Source: Acanthochlamys bracteata
Taxonomy: Eukaryota > Streptophyta > Magnoliopsida > Pandanales > Velloziaceae
Direction of reading: 5' to 3'
Assembly: GCA_019914995.1 (NCBI GenBank)
Contig: CM034127.1
Location: 6,758,001 to 6,822,000, forward strand
DNA: 64,000 bases
This document shows positions 1 to 12,665 of the stretch, piece by piece (the first letter of the stretch is position 1; each line of letters opens with the position of its first letter). The notes under the pieces were generated by a model. It was not told the DNA's origin and did no database searches. It saw only the letters and a program-made list of their open reading frames with translations. The position numbers and the translations under genes are program-made.

Positions 1-975
1 TGCACGTTCATTGATCTCTATCTTCTTTCCCAACGTTGTCAATTGAGAAAACAAAGCCTCCAACGAACCCAAGTGCCTTGAAGCAGAAGCTGAGTCCAAT
101 ATGCATAGAGAATACATCTTTCTCATTAAGAAAATGGCATGTTGCGATGACTTCTTAGCATAAGTCTTTTCCAGTTTCTCCTATACCTCGTTTGCGGTCT
201 TCTTATCCAGTACACTCAGTAAGATATCATCGGCCAAGGTAAGATGAATGTGTGCCAAAGCATTTCGCTCAATCTTCTGCCATCTTTCCTCCGGAAGATC
301 ACTTGGCCGATTCTCTAATGCTCCCAAACAGTTCTCCTTTGTAAGAACCGCCAATAGCCTTGCTCTCCACAGTGTGTAGTTGCTCTCATTGAATTTCTCA
401 ATCTCGTACTTGCTAGCCATCGCAACAAACCAATGTCTCTGATGCCACTTGTTAGAAATAGCGAGTGTGTTCGATTGTCGATAGACGCAGCGGAAATATA
501 AAACACACTCAAGGATCTTGCATAAGCAATACGAGAATTGAGACAAAAATAAGACAATTACAAAGACAAGAGATTTACGTGGGAAAAAACGAAAAAAGAA
601 TCCCACAAAAAGGCAAATTAGCCTTCAAATAAATCACTGAACCAAAGCAATTACAAATTTGTGTTACACTTTAAGTGGGAACTCTCACTAGAATGCTTCG
701 ACTTGTTCTCTCTCACACTTGATGTTGTGAATGATGTGATTGATGCTTCAAACAAGTACTTCTTACCCATATATATAGTGTGCCAAAAAGACTCTTGAAT
801 TTCCGAACATTCTCATTAATTGAGTCATTTGGCTTTCCATCTCCATTAGATGCTTCAACTTCTTTAACCTTCCAACTTCATGGGTGGTGTTTTATCTTCT
901 TTAATTCTTTAGCATTCCAACATGAATGCATATTTGTTAACCACTAATTTATATAATGCTTTACAATGTCTAACA
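1..975 (-). mobile_element. Ty1/Copia LTR retrotransposon, 5' part, cut by the window edge
   Basis: The element reads right to left: LTR at 450-975, a primer binding site at about 432-448 (minus strand starts TGGCATCAGAGACATTGG), then a gag reading frame starting at about 420 and running off the left edge. The gag start (MASKYEIEKFNESNYTLW) and the WRARLLAVLTKENCLGAL stretch are typical of the UBN2/DUF4219-like N-terminus of Copia gag. Only the first third of gag is inside the window, so intactness and age cannot be judged. Confidence 0.85.
450..975 (-). repeat. 5' LTR of the left-edge Copia element
   Basis: A 526-bp segment bounded by TGTTAGACATTG on the minus strand and TTTCTAACA next to the primer binding site, so both ends carry the usual TG...CA. 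The base block ATGAA at 976-980 would be the target duplication, but its partner lies outside the window. Confidence 0.75.
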
Positions 976-3900
976 ATGAAGACAGCCTCGCATTCTACTT
1001 TTCGTGCAAAAATTGAACTCGATTAACAGAGTGAAACGTTTCGATGAGGTGAGGAGAAGGTTTGCTACAAATCGGAGGCGTCAAAATTCTGGCGTAAATC
1101 TCGAGCCAAAAAAATCTAAAGTTTTGACTCGGCGGTGATTGAAGCTTCAATTGACTCAATTGAAGTAAAAAAGAGCAAGTAGAGTAAAGAAAAGGTTCAT
1201 AGGCTACTCAATAGCAAGCGTCACCTGATCGCTGATGGCTTTATTGAAGTAGATGTTGAAGAGCCATTACATAGATCTGTGCAACAATTGGGGTGACAAT
1301 GGCGGAAGGGAAGATGGCCGGATGGAGAACAACAAGATTTTGGCACCGATCGGAGAAACAAGAAGCACGGCTTGACTCAAGGGAGGGTAGGGAAGATAAA
1401 AAGACTACCTAATAAGGAGAATAACAAGATTTTAGAGTCGGAGAAGACAATGATGAGCCGAAACCATAGACGATGGAGAGTGATGAGCCGAAGCAAGAGA
1501 ATAATAAACGAAAATAAAGAGAATGAAGAGTGGAAGAGAAGATTCGCAAGCAAAGCCAAATTATTTTGATAGTTTTTTTAAAATTTTTTGACCTGAACGA
1601 GTTGTTCAATGGTCAATCTAAAAACTGTTTTGAATTAATTTGTGTCAAAAAAGTTCATTTGATTGAACAAATTATTGGAGATTCGGACCGATTAAACTAG
1701 AGATCGGCAATTTTCATATTGACCTATATGGTTCAGTTTAACTCTAACGACACCGAATAAAACCTCTCAATAAAATCTCCTGTGTGTGAAGAGACTTGCA
1801 TATTAAGTAACTTCATCGAATGATAATTTGTCAAAATTTTTGTGAATGTTTATATAAGTTGAAATTTTATTTTGGGAGCAATTCTACTTATATGTTAAAT
1901 ATAAGAAGCCTTCACTTGTGGTATATTTATTTTAGTTTATTTTAGTTTAACATGTAAATAAATATCTTAATCATATTAGTCTGATCTCGTCGTGGACATA
2001 ATTATTAGCGACAATAAAATAATGTTCAATATGGACCAGAAAGAATTCAATTCAATAGACAGCCGTTTATTAACTGACAATTGATGCACTTTATTAACTG
2101 ACAATTTTATAATTTTGTTATTCATTAGGAGGTCATGTTTTGTATTGACAGTTACTGAATGACTGTCACTTATCATTTGTCTTAATTAGGGGCATTTGAA
2201 ATTACTTAAGAAATAGAGTTTATAAAAAATTATGATTTTTTATAAATTAACTTTATTACGTTTTAAATTTTTTAAAAATTATAAATATAATGAGTAATTT
2301 ATTTATACTTCTTAAATTTAAAGAATTTAAAATTACATAGAATATTTTTTTAAAAATAATAATTTGAGAAGTAGATGACTGAAGAAACAATCCCAAACAT
2401 TTCATTGATCTTTATATAAATTATCGATTCTAAACCAATCTATTTAAATTAATTTATTTAATAATTAAAGTAATTTGAAATATAAATTATAAAATTAATT
2501 AGTAAAAATTATAAAGTATTATATAACTAAAACAAAAACATTAATAATTACACAAAAAAAAAAAATTAAATAAAAAGTTATTTTTAAAATAATAAATTAA
2601 GTAAATCGAATCTAATTAAAATCCAATATAACTATTCTAAATATATTTTATGTATTAAATAATATTATTAAATAAATAATAATAAAATTAAATGAATTAA
2701 TTTTAGATTATTTAATTTGATCCGAATTTATTAAATTTTTCGGATTTATTGACTTAGAACTAATCCGAATCAAAAATCGAAATCAAATCTAATTTAAATG
2801 AATATTTTTTGAATTGAAATCGCATACCTGTCATTTATTGCTATTTCTGATATATCACTCCAAAAAAAAAAGCAAAAATTTAGGAGTTCGCTGGTTTCAC
2901 TTGACTTCTATGGTTGCTGTATTCCAGGTCACTTTAAGAAAAAGAAATTCCAATTGAGATTCAGTCGAACCATGTAACTAAATTGCTCTCTCACGCTTAA
3001 GGCAAGAAGAGCCACCAGCTGAGCTTGATTCTTCGGGAACCCTATTCGACGGTATGCAATAGTCGATAGTTAATTGACTCAATCGAATTTAAGCATGGAG
3101 TTGAAGCAGCGGGTGATGATAACTGAAACCAAATCAGTCTTTTGTCAAGTTAAAAGTTCAAACAAGTATTTTACCGTACAAAGTTTTGCTGCCACGTTTT
3201 GGGCGTTCTCGAAATAGTAGTAAACATCGCTGGATTGAGTTGCCAACGTCAGTCCAAACCGAATATCATAATTGCTTCTGTAAACACCAACGCCGATAAC
3301 GGACACGATAGAGCTGTTCTTGGCCCACCGGAAACGACAACATGCCACAAGATTAGAAGCGTGTGGTAGAACTGTGGAAGTGGGTTACAGTCGATGAGTA
3401 CTTTGTATTAAAGGAAGACGAACATTAATGAGACGAGATGGATCCGGAACATCTGGCAGATAGCTGTCCTAAGGTATTTATCCAATAAAAAATGTGGGTA
3501 GTAGGCTACTTCATTGTATCGAAGGAAAAAAATTTCCAGGTCAAATATGTGGCGGAGTGGTGTTTAGACCCCGATCGTTCCTACGTTAAATAAACTCTAT
3601 TTCAATAAAAGAGGGTTAAAAAATGTTGAGTTCTCTCAAAAAAGGTAAGATTATTAAAACAGTGCGGAACTATGTTAACATCGTTGATTCCGTTCTGATG
3701 TTTTAATTGCTTCTTTACTACTATTTATGAATTTTCCTTTAAATTCATCATAAACTTTGTTATGACTTACCTAAGAATTACTCTAATATAGCTATTTGAG
3801 TACTAGACCGCATCAAAGAGATTAACTAATATATAGCAAAAAATAATTTTAGTTGTTAAGTTTCATGTAAAATTGCCTTTTTCTCTGCTTCCTTCTTATA

Positions 3901-4835
3901 TGATGAAAATAACTTTTTTCTTTTATTCCAGATATATTAATAGCTACACTTACCATAACAGCGAAAAATTCAGAGTACGTTTGGCATAATTTGTCATACT
4001 TTTTATAGATTTTCAAGCCTTAATTTCATGCACAATTCTATAGAATCTTTTTTAGATTTAAATTATATTGATAAAAGTTTACGTTATAAGATAAATATAC
4101 ATGTAAGTTTTTTTTAAAATCATAGATTCTTTCTTTACAAAATATTTTTCTAAAAAAGCTTTATTTTTAAAACTATTCGAAATGTTATTACGGCATGATC
4201 ATACAAATTGTATAACTATCCTAATATTAGATAAATAAAATTTTAAAAATAAAAATAAAATAAAATAACTAATTTATATTTTTTATAATTATCAAACATT
4301 TTTATTTATAATTTACTTCTTATCATTTGGTAGAATTCCTAAGCTAACAAAACTCCCTAACTAATATTAGTCTCCTACTCAACTACATGATTTTCTAATG
4401 AAATACAAACAACTTAGCTTTCTAACAAAACACAAACTCTTATTAACTGGTTTTCTAAAGAAACATGAACTCCTATTATTTATAAAAAATCCTATTTTCT
4501 AAAATACGTACCGTTAACATACCTCATTGAAAAGGAGAACAAGGAAATATGAGAACAATGTGCTTGCAGTACCGTATAAGTTTTCAAACATGATAATCTA
4601 TTCGTATAAATCATACCAATTTTATATAAATTTTCATATCAAACATGATAATCAGTGTATATAGATCATATCAATTTTATAAAAAGTTATACAAACATTT
4701 TAGGCAAACTAGCAACGTAAAGAATATTTTAACAGCGAAATATATTATAAAAATAAAGTCAGGTTATACAATTATTTTATTTTATACAAATTAGTTTAGA
4801 CAATTTAAGGGTTCAAACAGAAAAAAAAACAGTTC
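976..4835. other. AT-rich spacer without a recognised gene
   Basis: No reading frame here looks like a gene. The 1000-1560 part is somewhat richer in G and purine tracts, but its short ORFs match nothing I recognise. From 2200 to 2830 the DNA is extremely AT-rich, with TCCGAAT-type words near 2720-2770 that recall the non-autonomous hAT repeats elsewhere in the window, though no ends or target duplication could be found. At 3145-3348 a 67-codon minus ORF has near-normal composition but no recognised domain. Confidence 0.6.
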
Positions 4836-4840
4836 AATTT

Positions 4841-5032
4841 TGTTAGATTATGTAAATTTATATATAGGCCTATTTTATTTTGGCCCGTTTAGTATTACTT
4901 TAATCCCACATTGATTATATTTATTAGTTAGACTCTTATAATTAGCTATATATATATAGCTATTGAATATAAACTCATAATTAACTATTATCATCAATTT
5001 TATCATATTTTCTTTTCTCTCAATTCGTTTCA
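4841..5032 (+). repeat. 5' LTR of the Copia element
   Basis: Begins TGTTAGATTATG and ends CAATTCGTTTCA, directly before the primer binding site. It pairs with 8598-8789. It is very short for a Copia LTR and AT-rich, with a TATATATATATA run near 4950 that could be the U3 TATA box. Confidence 0.92.
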
Positions 5033-8000
5033 TGGTACCATAACCATTCGATCTTGAGAATTTTCTCAAGTTTCAATTTAATTAAAAAAATTTTTTTCAT
5101 CAAATTCAAAATTTTTTTTTGGTCTAGTCTGTAATCAGCATGACCATTTTTGTTCTCATTGTCGCAAGTTTGTCATATTGTAGATAGTTGTTTTTAACTT
5201 AATCCATATTTATTTTTATAATATTGAGAGCAAATGAAGGCGAAATGCTTCTTTTCTTTAAATTGCTCTCAAGATTCTCAAGCACATATCGTTGATAGTG
5301 CACCGGAAGCTTGTCAAATATCTCCTGACTTTTCAGATATTAAGTATCGTCTTACTCAATTAGAGCTCCAGGTTCAACAACGGTCATCATTTGTTGGATC
5401 CTCTATATCTGTTTTTTCTGCCTCTCCAAGTATGTCTTCTTTTTGGATATTAGATTCTGATGCTTCTCATCACATGACTTCGAATAAGTCTTTATTATCC
5501 AAAATTATATTTTTGCCATCACATTTTTCATCCCTATACACGGCCGATGGTTCTAAGTTACTCATTACCAAATCTGGATGTCTTATTTCAAATACTCTAA
5601 TTTTACCCTTTGTCCTACATGTTCCAAGCATTACTTTTAATCTTATATCCATCAGTAGCCTTTGCGAGAGTGGATTCATTGTTACTTTTGATTCTATTAC
5701 ATGCAATGTAAAGGATCCTCATACTGGCCAAACGATTGGTTGTGCTCGTAGAAAGGGACGACTCTATTATTTAGAATATCTTCATATTTTTTTATCTAAT
5801 CCTTCCACTATTAGTTGTGCTGCTGTTGTTTCATCTACTGCTGATTTATGGCATAGACGTTTGGGTTATATTTCTGAATCTCGACTTAAAAATTTATTTC
5901 AAAGTGAAGCCCTCCGACAAGGGACTTTTTCACCACTATCTGCACGTACAGATTGTAAATTGGCAAAATATTTAGCTCTTCATTTCACTAAAAGTTTATC
6001 TAAAACCAAATGTCCTTTTGAGTTAGTTCATTCTGATAGCTGGGGCCCCGCACCTATCTCATCCATGACTCGCTTTTTCTATTATATAAGTGTTATTGAT
6101 GATTATACTCGTTATACTTGGGTTTATGTCATGCGCAATCGGTCGGATCTTCCTTCTATTTATAACCGATTCACCGCTATGATCCATACTCAGTGTAACT
6201 GTAGAGTTAAAATTTTTCGTTCTGATTGCGCTCTGAGTATCTGTCATCTACCATGAGATCTATCTTACAGTCTCATGGTACTCTTTTTCAGTAGTCATGT
6301 CCTTACACTCATAAACAAAATGGGGTAGCAGAACGCAAGCATCGCCACATTTTGGAGACTGCTCGTGCTCTTTTATTATCCTATTATGTACCTCAAACTT
6401 TTTGGGTAGAGGCAATTCTTACGTCAGTTAATCTTATCAATATCACTCCATCATCTGTTTTATCTGGCAAGACCCCCCATGAGAGTCTTTTTCATCTCCT
6501 CATGATTATAGCATGCTTCGCACTTTTGGATGTATTTGTTTTGTTCTTTTTTCACTGACTGAGCGCACGAAACTATCTGCTACTTCAGCTAAATGTGTCC
6601 TTCTTGGCATTAGTTTCGAGCATAAAGGATATCGTTGTTATGATCCTTTGGCTCGTCGTCTTCGTATTTCCCGACATGTCACATTTTTTGAAAATATACC
6701 TTATTTTTCTACATCTCCTGACGTTGAATTTTTAACATCACCAGACACACATACTTCTACATCATCTACTCAGTGTTATAATGTCTCTATTGATCCAACT
6801 CCTTTACTTTCTTCTAATAGTACAGTCCCTTCTACGATAATTCCGACGATAGCACATGAGAATCCTCCATATTCTTCTTCGACTTTGAGTTCATTATCTT
6901 CACCTTCATCACCACCCTCATATCCACCTCAACCACCACATACTCGTCAGTCACAACGAGTTCACAGACCACCTGATCGGTTTACTCCAGATTGTTCTGG
7001 TCCACCAGATAGGTTCGGCTTTGGCACATTGTTCTCTTATTCTCCACAGTTTCATTTTTTTCTTACTTCTATACACACTACTCGAGAGTCCAGTTCTTAT
7101 CAAGAAGCAATTCAGTACTCTGAATGACAGAAGGCTATAGCAGAGAAGTTTTATGCTTTTCAGGAGACGTGTACTTGGAATATTGTCCCACTTTCAGAGG
7201 GAGCTCAGACATTAGTTGTAAATGGGTTTCCAAATCAAATATAAATCCGACGGATCTTATTGCTCGAGGATTTACTTAGGAGTATGGAATTGATTATGAT
7301 GAGACAGTTGCTCCTGTAGCTCAGATGACCACACTTCGTACTTTATTAGCTGTTGCTGCAGTACGTCGATGGCTTCTTTATCAGATGTACGTGAAGAATG
7401 CATTTCCTTATGGTACTTTGTCCGAAATTGTTTCTATGCAGCCTCCTCCAGGTCTCTCTACACTATCAGGTCATGTATGTTGGCTTCGTCGTACTATTTA
7501 TGGACTCAAACAGGCTCCTAGAGCTTGGTTTGAGTGTTTTAGACAAGCCATTACAGAGGTAGGTTTTCAGCAGAGTTCTCAGGATCACTCCTTATTTGTA
7601 CGGTCCTCACCGCAAGGGAGGATATTTCTGTTGTTATATGTAGATGATATGATTATAACAGGAGATGATTCAGTAGGAATAACAGCAACTCAAAGACATC
7701 TTCGTCAGCAATTTCAGATGAAAGATCTTGGTCACTTACGTTATTTTTTTGGATTAAAGATTGCTTAGGGTGATAGAGATATTCTTATTTCTCAACAAAA
7801 GTATGCCTCGGGTATTATTGGATCAGCAGATATATCAGATAGTAAAACAGTTGACACTCCTATGGAGCTTTATGTGAAGCTTCGTCCCACTGATGGTGTG
7901 GCTCTCACAGATCCTAGTCGGTACAGGCGATTAGTTGGTCAGCTTGTATATCTTTGTTTGACGAGGCTAGATATTTCTCATGCAGTTAGTATTGTCAGTC

Positions 8001-8597
8001 AGTTTAGCTCTACACCTCGATCAGTACATTATAGTACTTTATTGCAAATTCTCAGATATCTTCGAGATACGATTACTCGCTCACTTTTTATGTCTTTTAC
8101 ATCAAATTTGGAGCTTCAAGCCTTTTCAGATGCAGACTGGACAGGTGATCCAACCACCAGAAGATCTACTATAGGTTTCTGTTTGTTTCTTGATGAATCG
8201 TTGATCTTGTGGTGTAACAAGAAACAGACAGTAGTTGCATGTTCTTCTACAGAAGCAGAGTATAGAGTTATGGCTGTTACTACTAGAGAGATTATTCATG
8301 TACGTAGATTGCTGTCCGATATGGGCATTACATTTACAGGATCTACACTTTTATACTATGACAATCGAAGTGCTATTCAGATTACAAGCAATCCAGTTTT
8401 CATGAACGGACGAAACACATTAAGATTGATAATCATTTTGTTCGTGAACATTTTTTATCAGGCACTATTTCCTTACCACATATGACTTATACTGATCAAC
8501 CGGCAGATTTTTTTACAAAAGTACACCATATACCGAGATTTGTAGATATTATTGGGCAAATTCATGTTGCTTGATCCTTTATGAGTTTGAGGGAGCG

Positions 8598-8789
8598 TGT
8601 TAGATTATGTGAATTTATATATATGCCCATCTTATTTTGGCCCGTTTAGTATTACTTTAGTCCCACATTGATTATGTTTATTAGTTAGACTTTTATGATT
8701 AGCTATATATATGTAATTATAGAATGTAAACCCATCATCAACTATTATCATCAATTTTATCATATTTTCTTTTCTTTCAATTCGTTGCA
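8598..8789 (+). repeat. 3' LTR of the Copia element
   Basis: Begins TGTTAGATTATG after the purine tract and ends CAATTCGTTGCA. Same length as the 5' LTR. Most differences between the two are transitions, as expected of methylated retrotransposon DNA. Followed by AATTT, the second copy of the target duplication. Confidence 0.92.
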
Positions 8790-8794
8790 AATTT

Positions 8795-10092
8795 ATATAG
8801 ATTTTTTGAATGCTTTAAACCAAATTTTTAGAAGTTTTTATCATGTTTTCATCTATTATGCATCAAAAAGTTTAGAAAAATGATGTAGAAAGCATTTAAG
8901 TTAGAAAGTACAAATTAGAAATTGCTTGTGATATATCCAACTTGTGAATATTAATTCTGCTATTTTAACCACATAGATCAAACTTTACTCAATTTACATG
9001 TGCCTATCATATGAAGTTAGAAATCATATGCTTATTTATTGTTAATTTATTTATGATGGATAATCAAAATACAATGAAATTTTTTTTATTAACGTTTTCA
9101 AGTGTTCTATATTTGATGGATAATCTTGCCTGGATGTGTACAATAACCCTCATTCTGTTTCTTAACTCCAGCTTGATTTGCATATATATTTTTAACTCTT
9201 ACTATCAATACTTCTCATTCAACAACATCTAAGATTATGGCAAAATCAAAATTCAGTGCTCTATATATTTAAATATGAGAGGACATTTGAAAAACCACAT
9301 TCCATTTTTATTAGTCTAAATAATTAATAGAATACTATTAATCTAAATAATTTATATAAATTTATTTTTAAAAAATGAGTTTATCATTAAAGTAAACGCC
9401 CACTTAGTTACTTACCAAAAAAAGTCTCCCAAAAACGATTGAGAAATTATTGACAATTTACAAATTTCACAAGTTATTCGTACAATCCTAAACATTCATA
9501 AAATTTAATAAGATGTTTTTTTTAATGTTTTTTTGAGATTGCTGAAGAAAAAATTTTAAAAAATAGTTTGATGAATTATTTAGGAAAATGAGTTTGTTTT
9601 TGTTTAAAGTATAATAAGGACGTGTTTAATAACTTTTAAGATAAAAGTTCATTTTTTTTTAATATAAACTTATAAACTTCATTTTTTCAAACTTATTTTA
9701 ATATAAAAAAATAAAAATTTTAACATAAATATCTTTTATCAAAAAAATTTTCGTAACTTATTTTAAAAACTTTATTATTAATACAAAATTTATATAAAAA
9801 TATACTTTTTTTATTTTTAATTATTAATTTAATTTTTGAACTTATTTTTAAAAAATGAGTTTACCTAAACACATTCTAAATATTATGAATGTTAAAAATT
9901 TTATAATGTACAATTTGTTTAGATTTTTTAAAAAATAAAATAGTTTATAAAAAAGTTAAAAAGAAAAGATAAATAAACATTTGAAGTAAACAGCCAAACG
10001 ATTCTTTATAAATAAGATCAGGTTAATCTTTAAAAAGAAAACAACAGAAAGAAAGCCTCAGCTTTATTTATTTATTTATTTATTTGTATAAA
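8795..10092. other. AT-rich spacer
   Basis: No gene recognised. The short ORFs here are low-complexity and rich in Phe, Ile, Tyr and Leu. The stretch 9628-9884 is a palindromic AT-rich repeat, listed separately. Confidence 0.6.
9628..9884. repeat. AT-rich palindromic MITE-like repeat
   Basis: The left arm ACGTGTTTAATAACTTTTAAG is echoed in inverted orientation by the right arm, which ends ATGAGTTTACCTAAACACAT. The middle is almost pure A and T. It resembles the repeats near 33.7, 41.6, 55.6 and 62.0 kb, which also have a GTTTRR-type tip and an AT-only stem. Confidence 0.4.
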
Positions 10093-11365
10093 AATTTTGT
10101 TAGATATTCCTGCAAGATTAACTCAAGAGAGGAGGGGCGAATTGAGTTAGTCTATAAAAATTTTCGTTAAGTTTGTTATCCTACTAGCAGAGAGCTAACA
10201 GCCGGCTGTGTCAATGCTGTAACCTGCAGACAGAAGAGTTAGTGTGTTTACTGACAGAAGTAACAAAGAGTAGTGCTCAGGGTATTTAACGTGGTTCGGC
10301 AAAACCCCTTTGCCTACATCCACGGTCGCTCTATCACCAGAGCCAAAGCTTCACTAGACCTTTAATAAGCTACAAATACACCTAGAGCGAAGTGCTTCGC
10401 CAAGCACACATACTCTACCGGGTTTCTTCGCCAAGACAACCCCTACCAGCCTCCTGGACACGCCTGTCCCCCTGGCTGATTTGCTAGCACTATTACAAGG
10501 TCTAAGAGCTTACACCAAGCTCTACCTGAGCTTCCTTTACCGGTGCCTGCAGCACCACCTTTAAACTGTCAGTGACAAATTACAAGAAAATAAACAAGTA
10601 TTGAGTGCAGGATCTATCTCATGAATGTTGAGTGTTTAAGCAGTGATTCAGATGAGATGATCGGAGAGATTGCTGAGAGATTTCTTCAGTATGATTTGCA
10701 GCAAGATTTGTTTGTGTGGAGTAGTCAAGTTCGTGACCGGCAGTGGGAATTTTTGTGTAGAGTGGTAGAGTTTTTGTATATCTCTGTTTTTTTGCTTGGA
10801 TTCTCTCTATTTCTGTTTTCTTTATGTTCTCTCTTTATTTTTCTCTATTTCTCCACCACGTTTCCTCGTTGTTGTGACTCCCTTTTTATAAAATATCTTT
10901 CCTGTGCAGGAGTCGTTGAGGAACATTGCTGTTGGCGCTCGGTTCTTCATGTCAGAGAAGAAGTGGTGTTGTCCAGTGGTTCTTCAGCTATGTTTGTGCA
11001 AAGTCTTCATGGCATTAAATGCGTTGAGGAGGTTTGAATTTGCTGCCAACGGTTGAGAGCTTAATTCAGCTAACATTCTGTTTGAGTCTCGGTGAGCTAA
11101 GCTGCCAACGGCATGTCCATAATAAATGCAGTCAGGTTGACTGCTTTACTTGATCAATGACTTTGACTGCTTTCTTCCCTTGATTATTGAGCTTTTCTTT
11201 TGTGTGAAAGTGAAGATGATTTTAGCTCTTGTGAATCTTCTGTTTGAAGTCCTTCAGTCCGTTGTGAGTGCAGTTGATTTTTAGAGGCAAAGAAAATTTC
11301 GTTGCCGCTGAACATATGGGTCTGTCCCGAAACAGAGAAGTCTACATATACTTCAGTAGCCAAAC

Positions 11366-11563
11366 AACTGACTGTAATGTGGCTGTTGCATTCTCTGTCC
11401 CTTATGCTGTCCTCTGTCCCGCTTCAGTAGTAGCGTATCAGTTGGCTGTTATATAGCTGTGGCATCTTCTGTCCCGTATGCTGTTCTTTGTCCCGCTTCG
11501 AGCAGTCGCCCAGCTGACTGTGATGTGGCTGTGGTATCCTCTGTCCCGTATGCTGTCCTCTTG
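11366..11563 (+). repeat. Tandem repeat inside the solo LTR, about 73-bp unit, nearly 3 copies
   Basis: Three diverged copies of a unit containing GGCTGT...TCTGTCCCGTATGCTGT and TGTCCCGCTTC begin near 11366, 11439 and 11513. The last copy is shorter. This is internal LTR structure, not coding sequence. Confidence 0.7.
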
Positions 11564-12120
11564 TAATTAAATTCGTGATTTCTTCTGGAGAAAAATCGGA
11601 TTCTACATGTTAAAGCATTTCTGCATTATCAGCAAGACATGATTCTGATGATGCTTTGCACTATGTTCTTTGTCTTCTCTTATTGTGATTTTTCATGATT
11701 CTTGATATGAACTTGTAGCTGATATGTTCCTCAATAAGTCCTCAAGATTTTTGCTTCAAATGGAGGACGAATTCTTAATTGAATTACATCTGAAAAGTTG
11801 TTTCATCAATGACCGATTCTGCTCTCTGTTCACTGAATTTTCATCTATCATTCCACGATTTTTTCAAATTTATATTGATCATTATTTGATGTGCTATTCT
11901 GTCAATCTTATAGTGTGCATGTTGGCCTGTCTCTGATGGAAAGTTGAAGTTCAATTGGAATCGGCATCATGCTTGAAATTACTTCTGAAGAGTGAATGAT
12001 TATCACGATTTTCTGATTCTTCTCTGTCCAGCAAGCAGCAGCGAAATAGCAGTGAAGTAACCGGCTATTGAGTCCTCTGTTTTCTGTTCATCTATGTTGG
12101 CGATACTCTGTTTTTCTGCT

Positions 12121-12263
12121 CTTCTCTGTTCGCGATACCCATGTAGCAGCAATTAGACAGCTGGCTGCTTGGTGGCTGAGGGATTCTCTACTCTTCTCTG
12201 TTCGCGATATCCATGTAGCAGCAATTAAACAGCTGGCTGTTTGATGGCTAAGGGATTCCCTGT
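12121..12263 (+). repeat. Tandem duplication inside the solo LTR, 72-bp unit, 2 copies
   Basis: The words CTTCTCTGTTCGCGATA, CATGTAGCAGCAATTA and CAGCTGGCTG recur in the same order with a period of 72 bp (starts at 12121 and 12193). The copies differ at a few positions. Confidence 0.8.
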
Positions 12264-12665
12264 TTTGTGTGGGATAGATTTGTTTTAAAAATTTCTGCAG
12301 AACTTGATTCCAATCATTAGTTCACCCTAATCCATAAATTATAATTCTTAATTATTATTATCATCAAAATCAATCTTGGAGTTCCAATAAATTTTTTTTC
12401 AGCAATTTTTGATTAAAAGAAGAAAAGTTCAAAAGAAAAAGAAAGGAAACTTCTAAACGAAGCTATATAGCACCTCATCTCAACGCCATTTGTATACATG
12501 TATCCCTATGCACATCCTCACAACAATTACACCCTCTACACGATGATAAAAACTAAATCTTTTTTAATAATGAAGAAAAAAAGCAAGAAAACAACAGATT
12601 TCATACAGTAATCAACAAAGCAAAAAGAGTGTATATAATCAATAATCTCCTTTTGCATATGGTCA

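Larger units (their letters stand above)
4841..8789 (+). mobile_element. Ty1/Copia LTR retrotransposon, both ends present, coding region broken
   Basis: A 3.95-kb element with matching 192-bp LTRs, AATTT duplicated on both sides (4836-4840 and 8790-8794), a primer binding site at about 5033 (TGGTACCATAACC) and a purine-rich tract before the 3' LTR (TTTGAGGGAGCG). Parts in Copia order: protease-like segment near 5450-5490, GAG-pre-integrase and integrase about 5850-6560, reverse transcriptase about 7320-7770 with the YVDD box, RNase H about 8120-8420. No clear full gag is recognised. The pol region is interrupted several times, so this is a fossil. My hand count gives about 18 differences between the LTRs (about 9%), pointing to an insertion several million years old. 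Confidence 0.95.
10098..12389 (+). mobile_element. Solo LTR of a SIRE/Maximus-type Copia element
   Basis: A 2292-bp LTR-like block starting TGTTAGATATTCC, with the GAGGGGCGAATTGAGTTAGT and ACGTGGTTCGGC words common near the start of SIRE/Maximus LTRs, and ending in the matching ATCATCAAAATCAATCTTGG...GTTCCAATA tail (usual ending GTTCCAACA). AATTT lies directly before it (10093-10097) and directly after it (12390-12394), as expected of a target duplication around a solo LTR. No internal coding region is present. It carries two internal tandem repeats. The 3' end lies 276 bp from the stop codon of the receptor kinase. Confidence 0.8.

Noticed and set aside
3145-3348. 67-codon minus ORF with ordinary amino-acid composition
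   Set aside because: Could be a lost exon (GVGVYRSNYDIRFGLTLATQ), but no family was recognised and no neighbouring exon was found.
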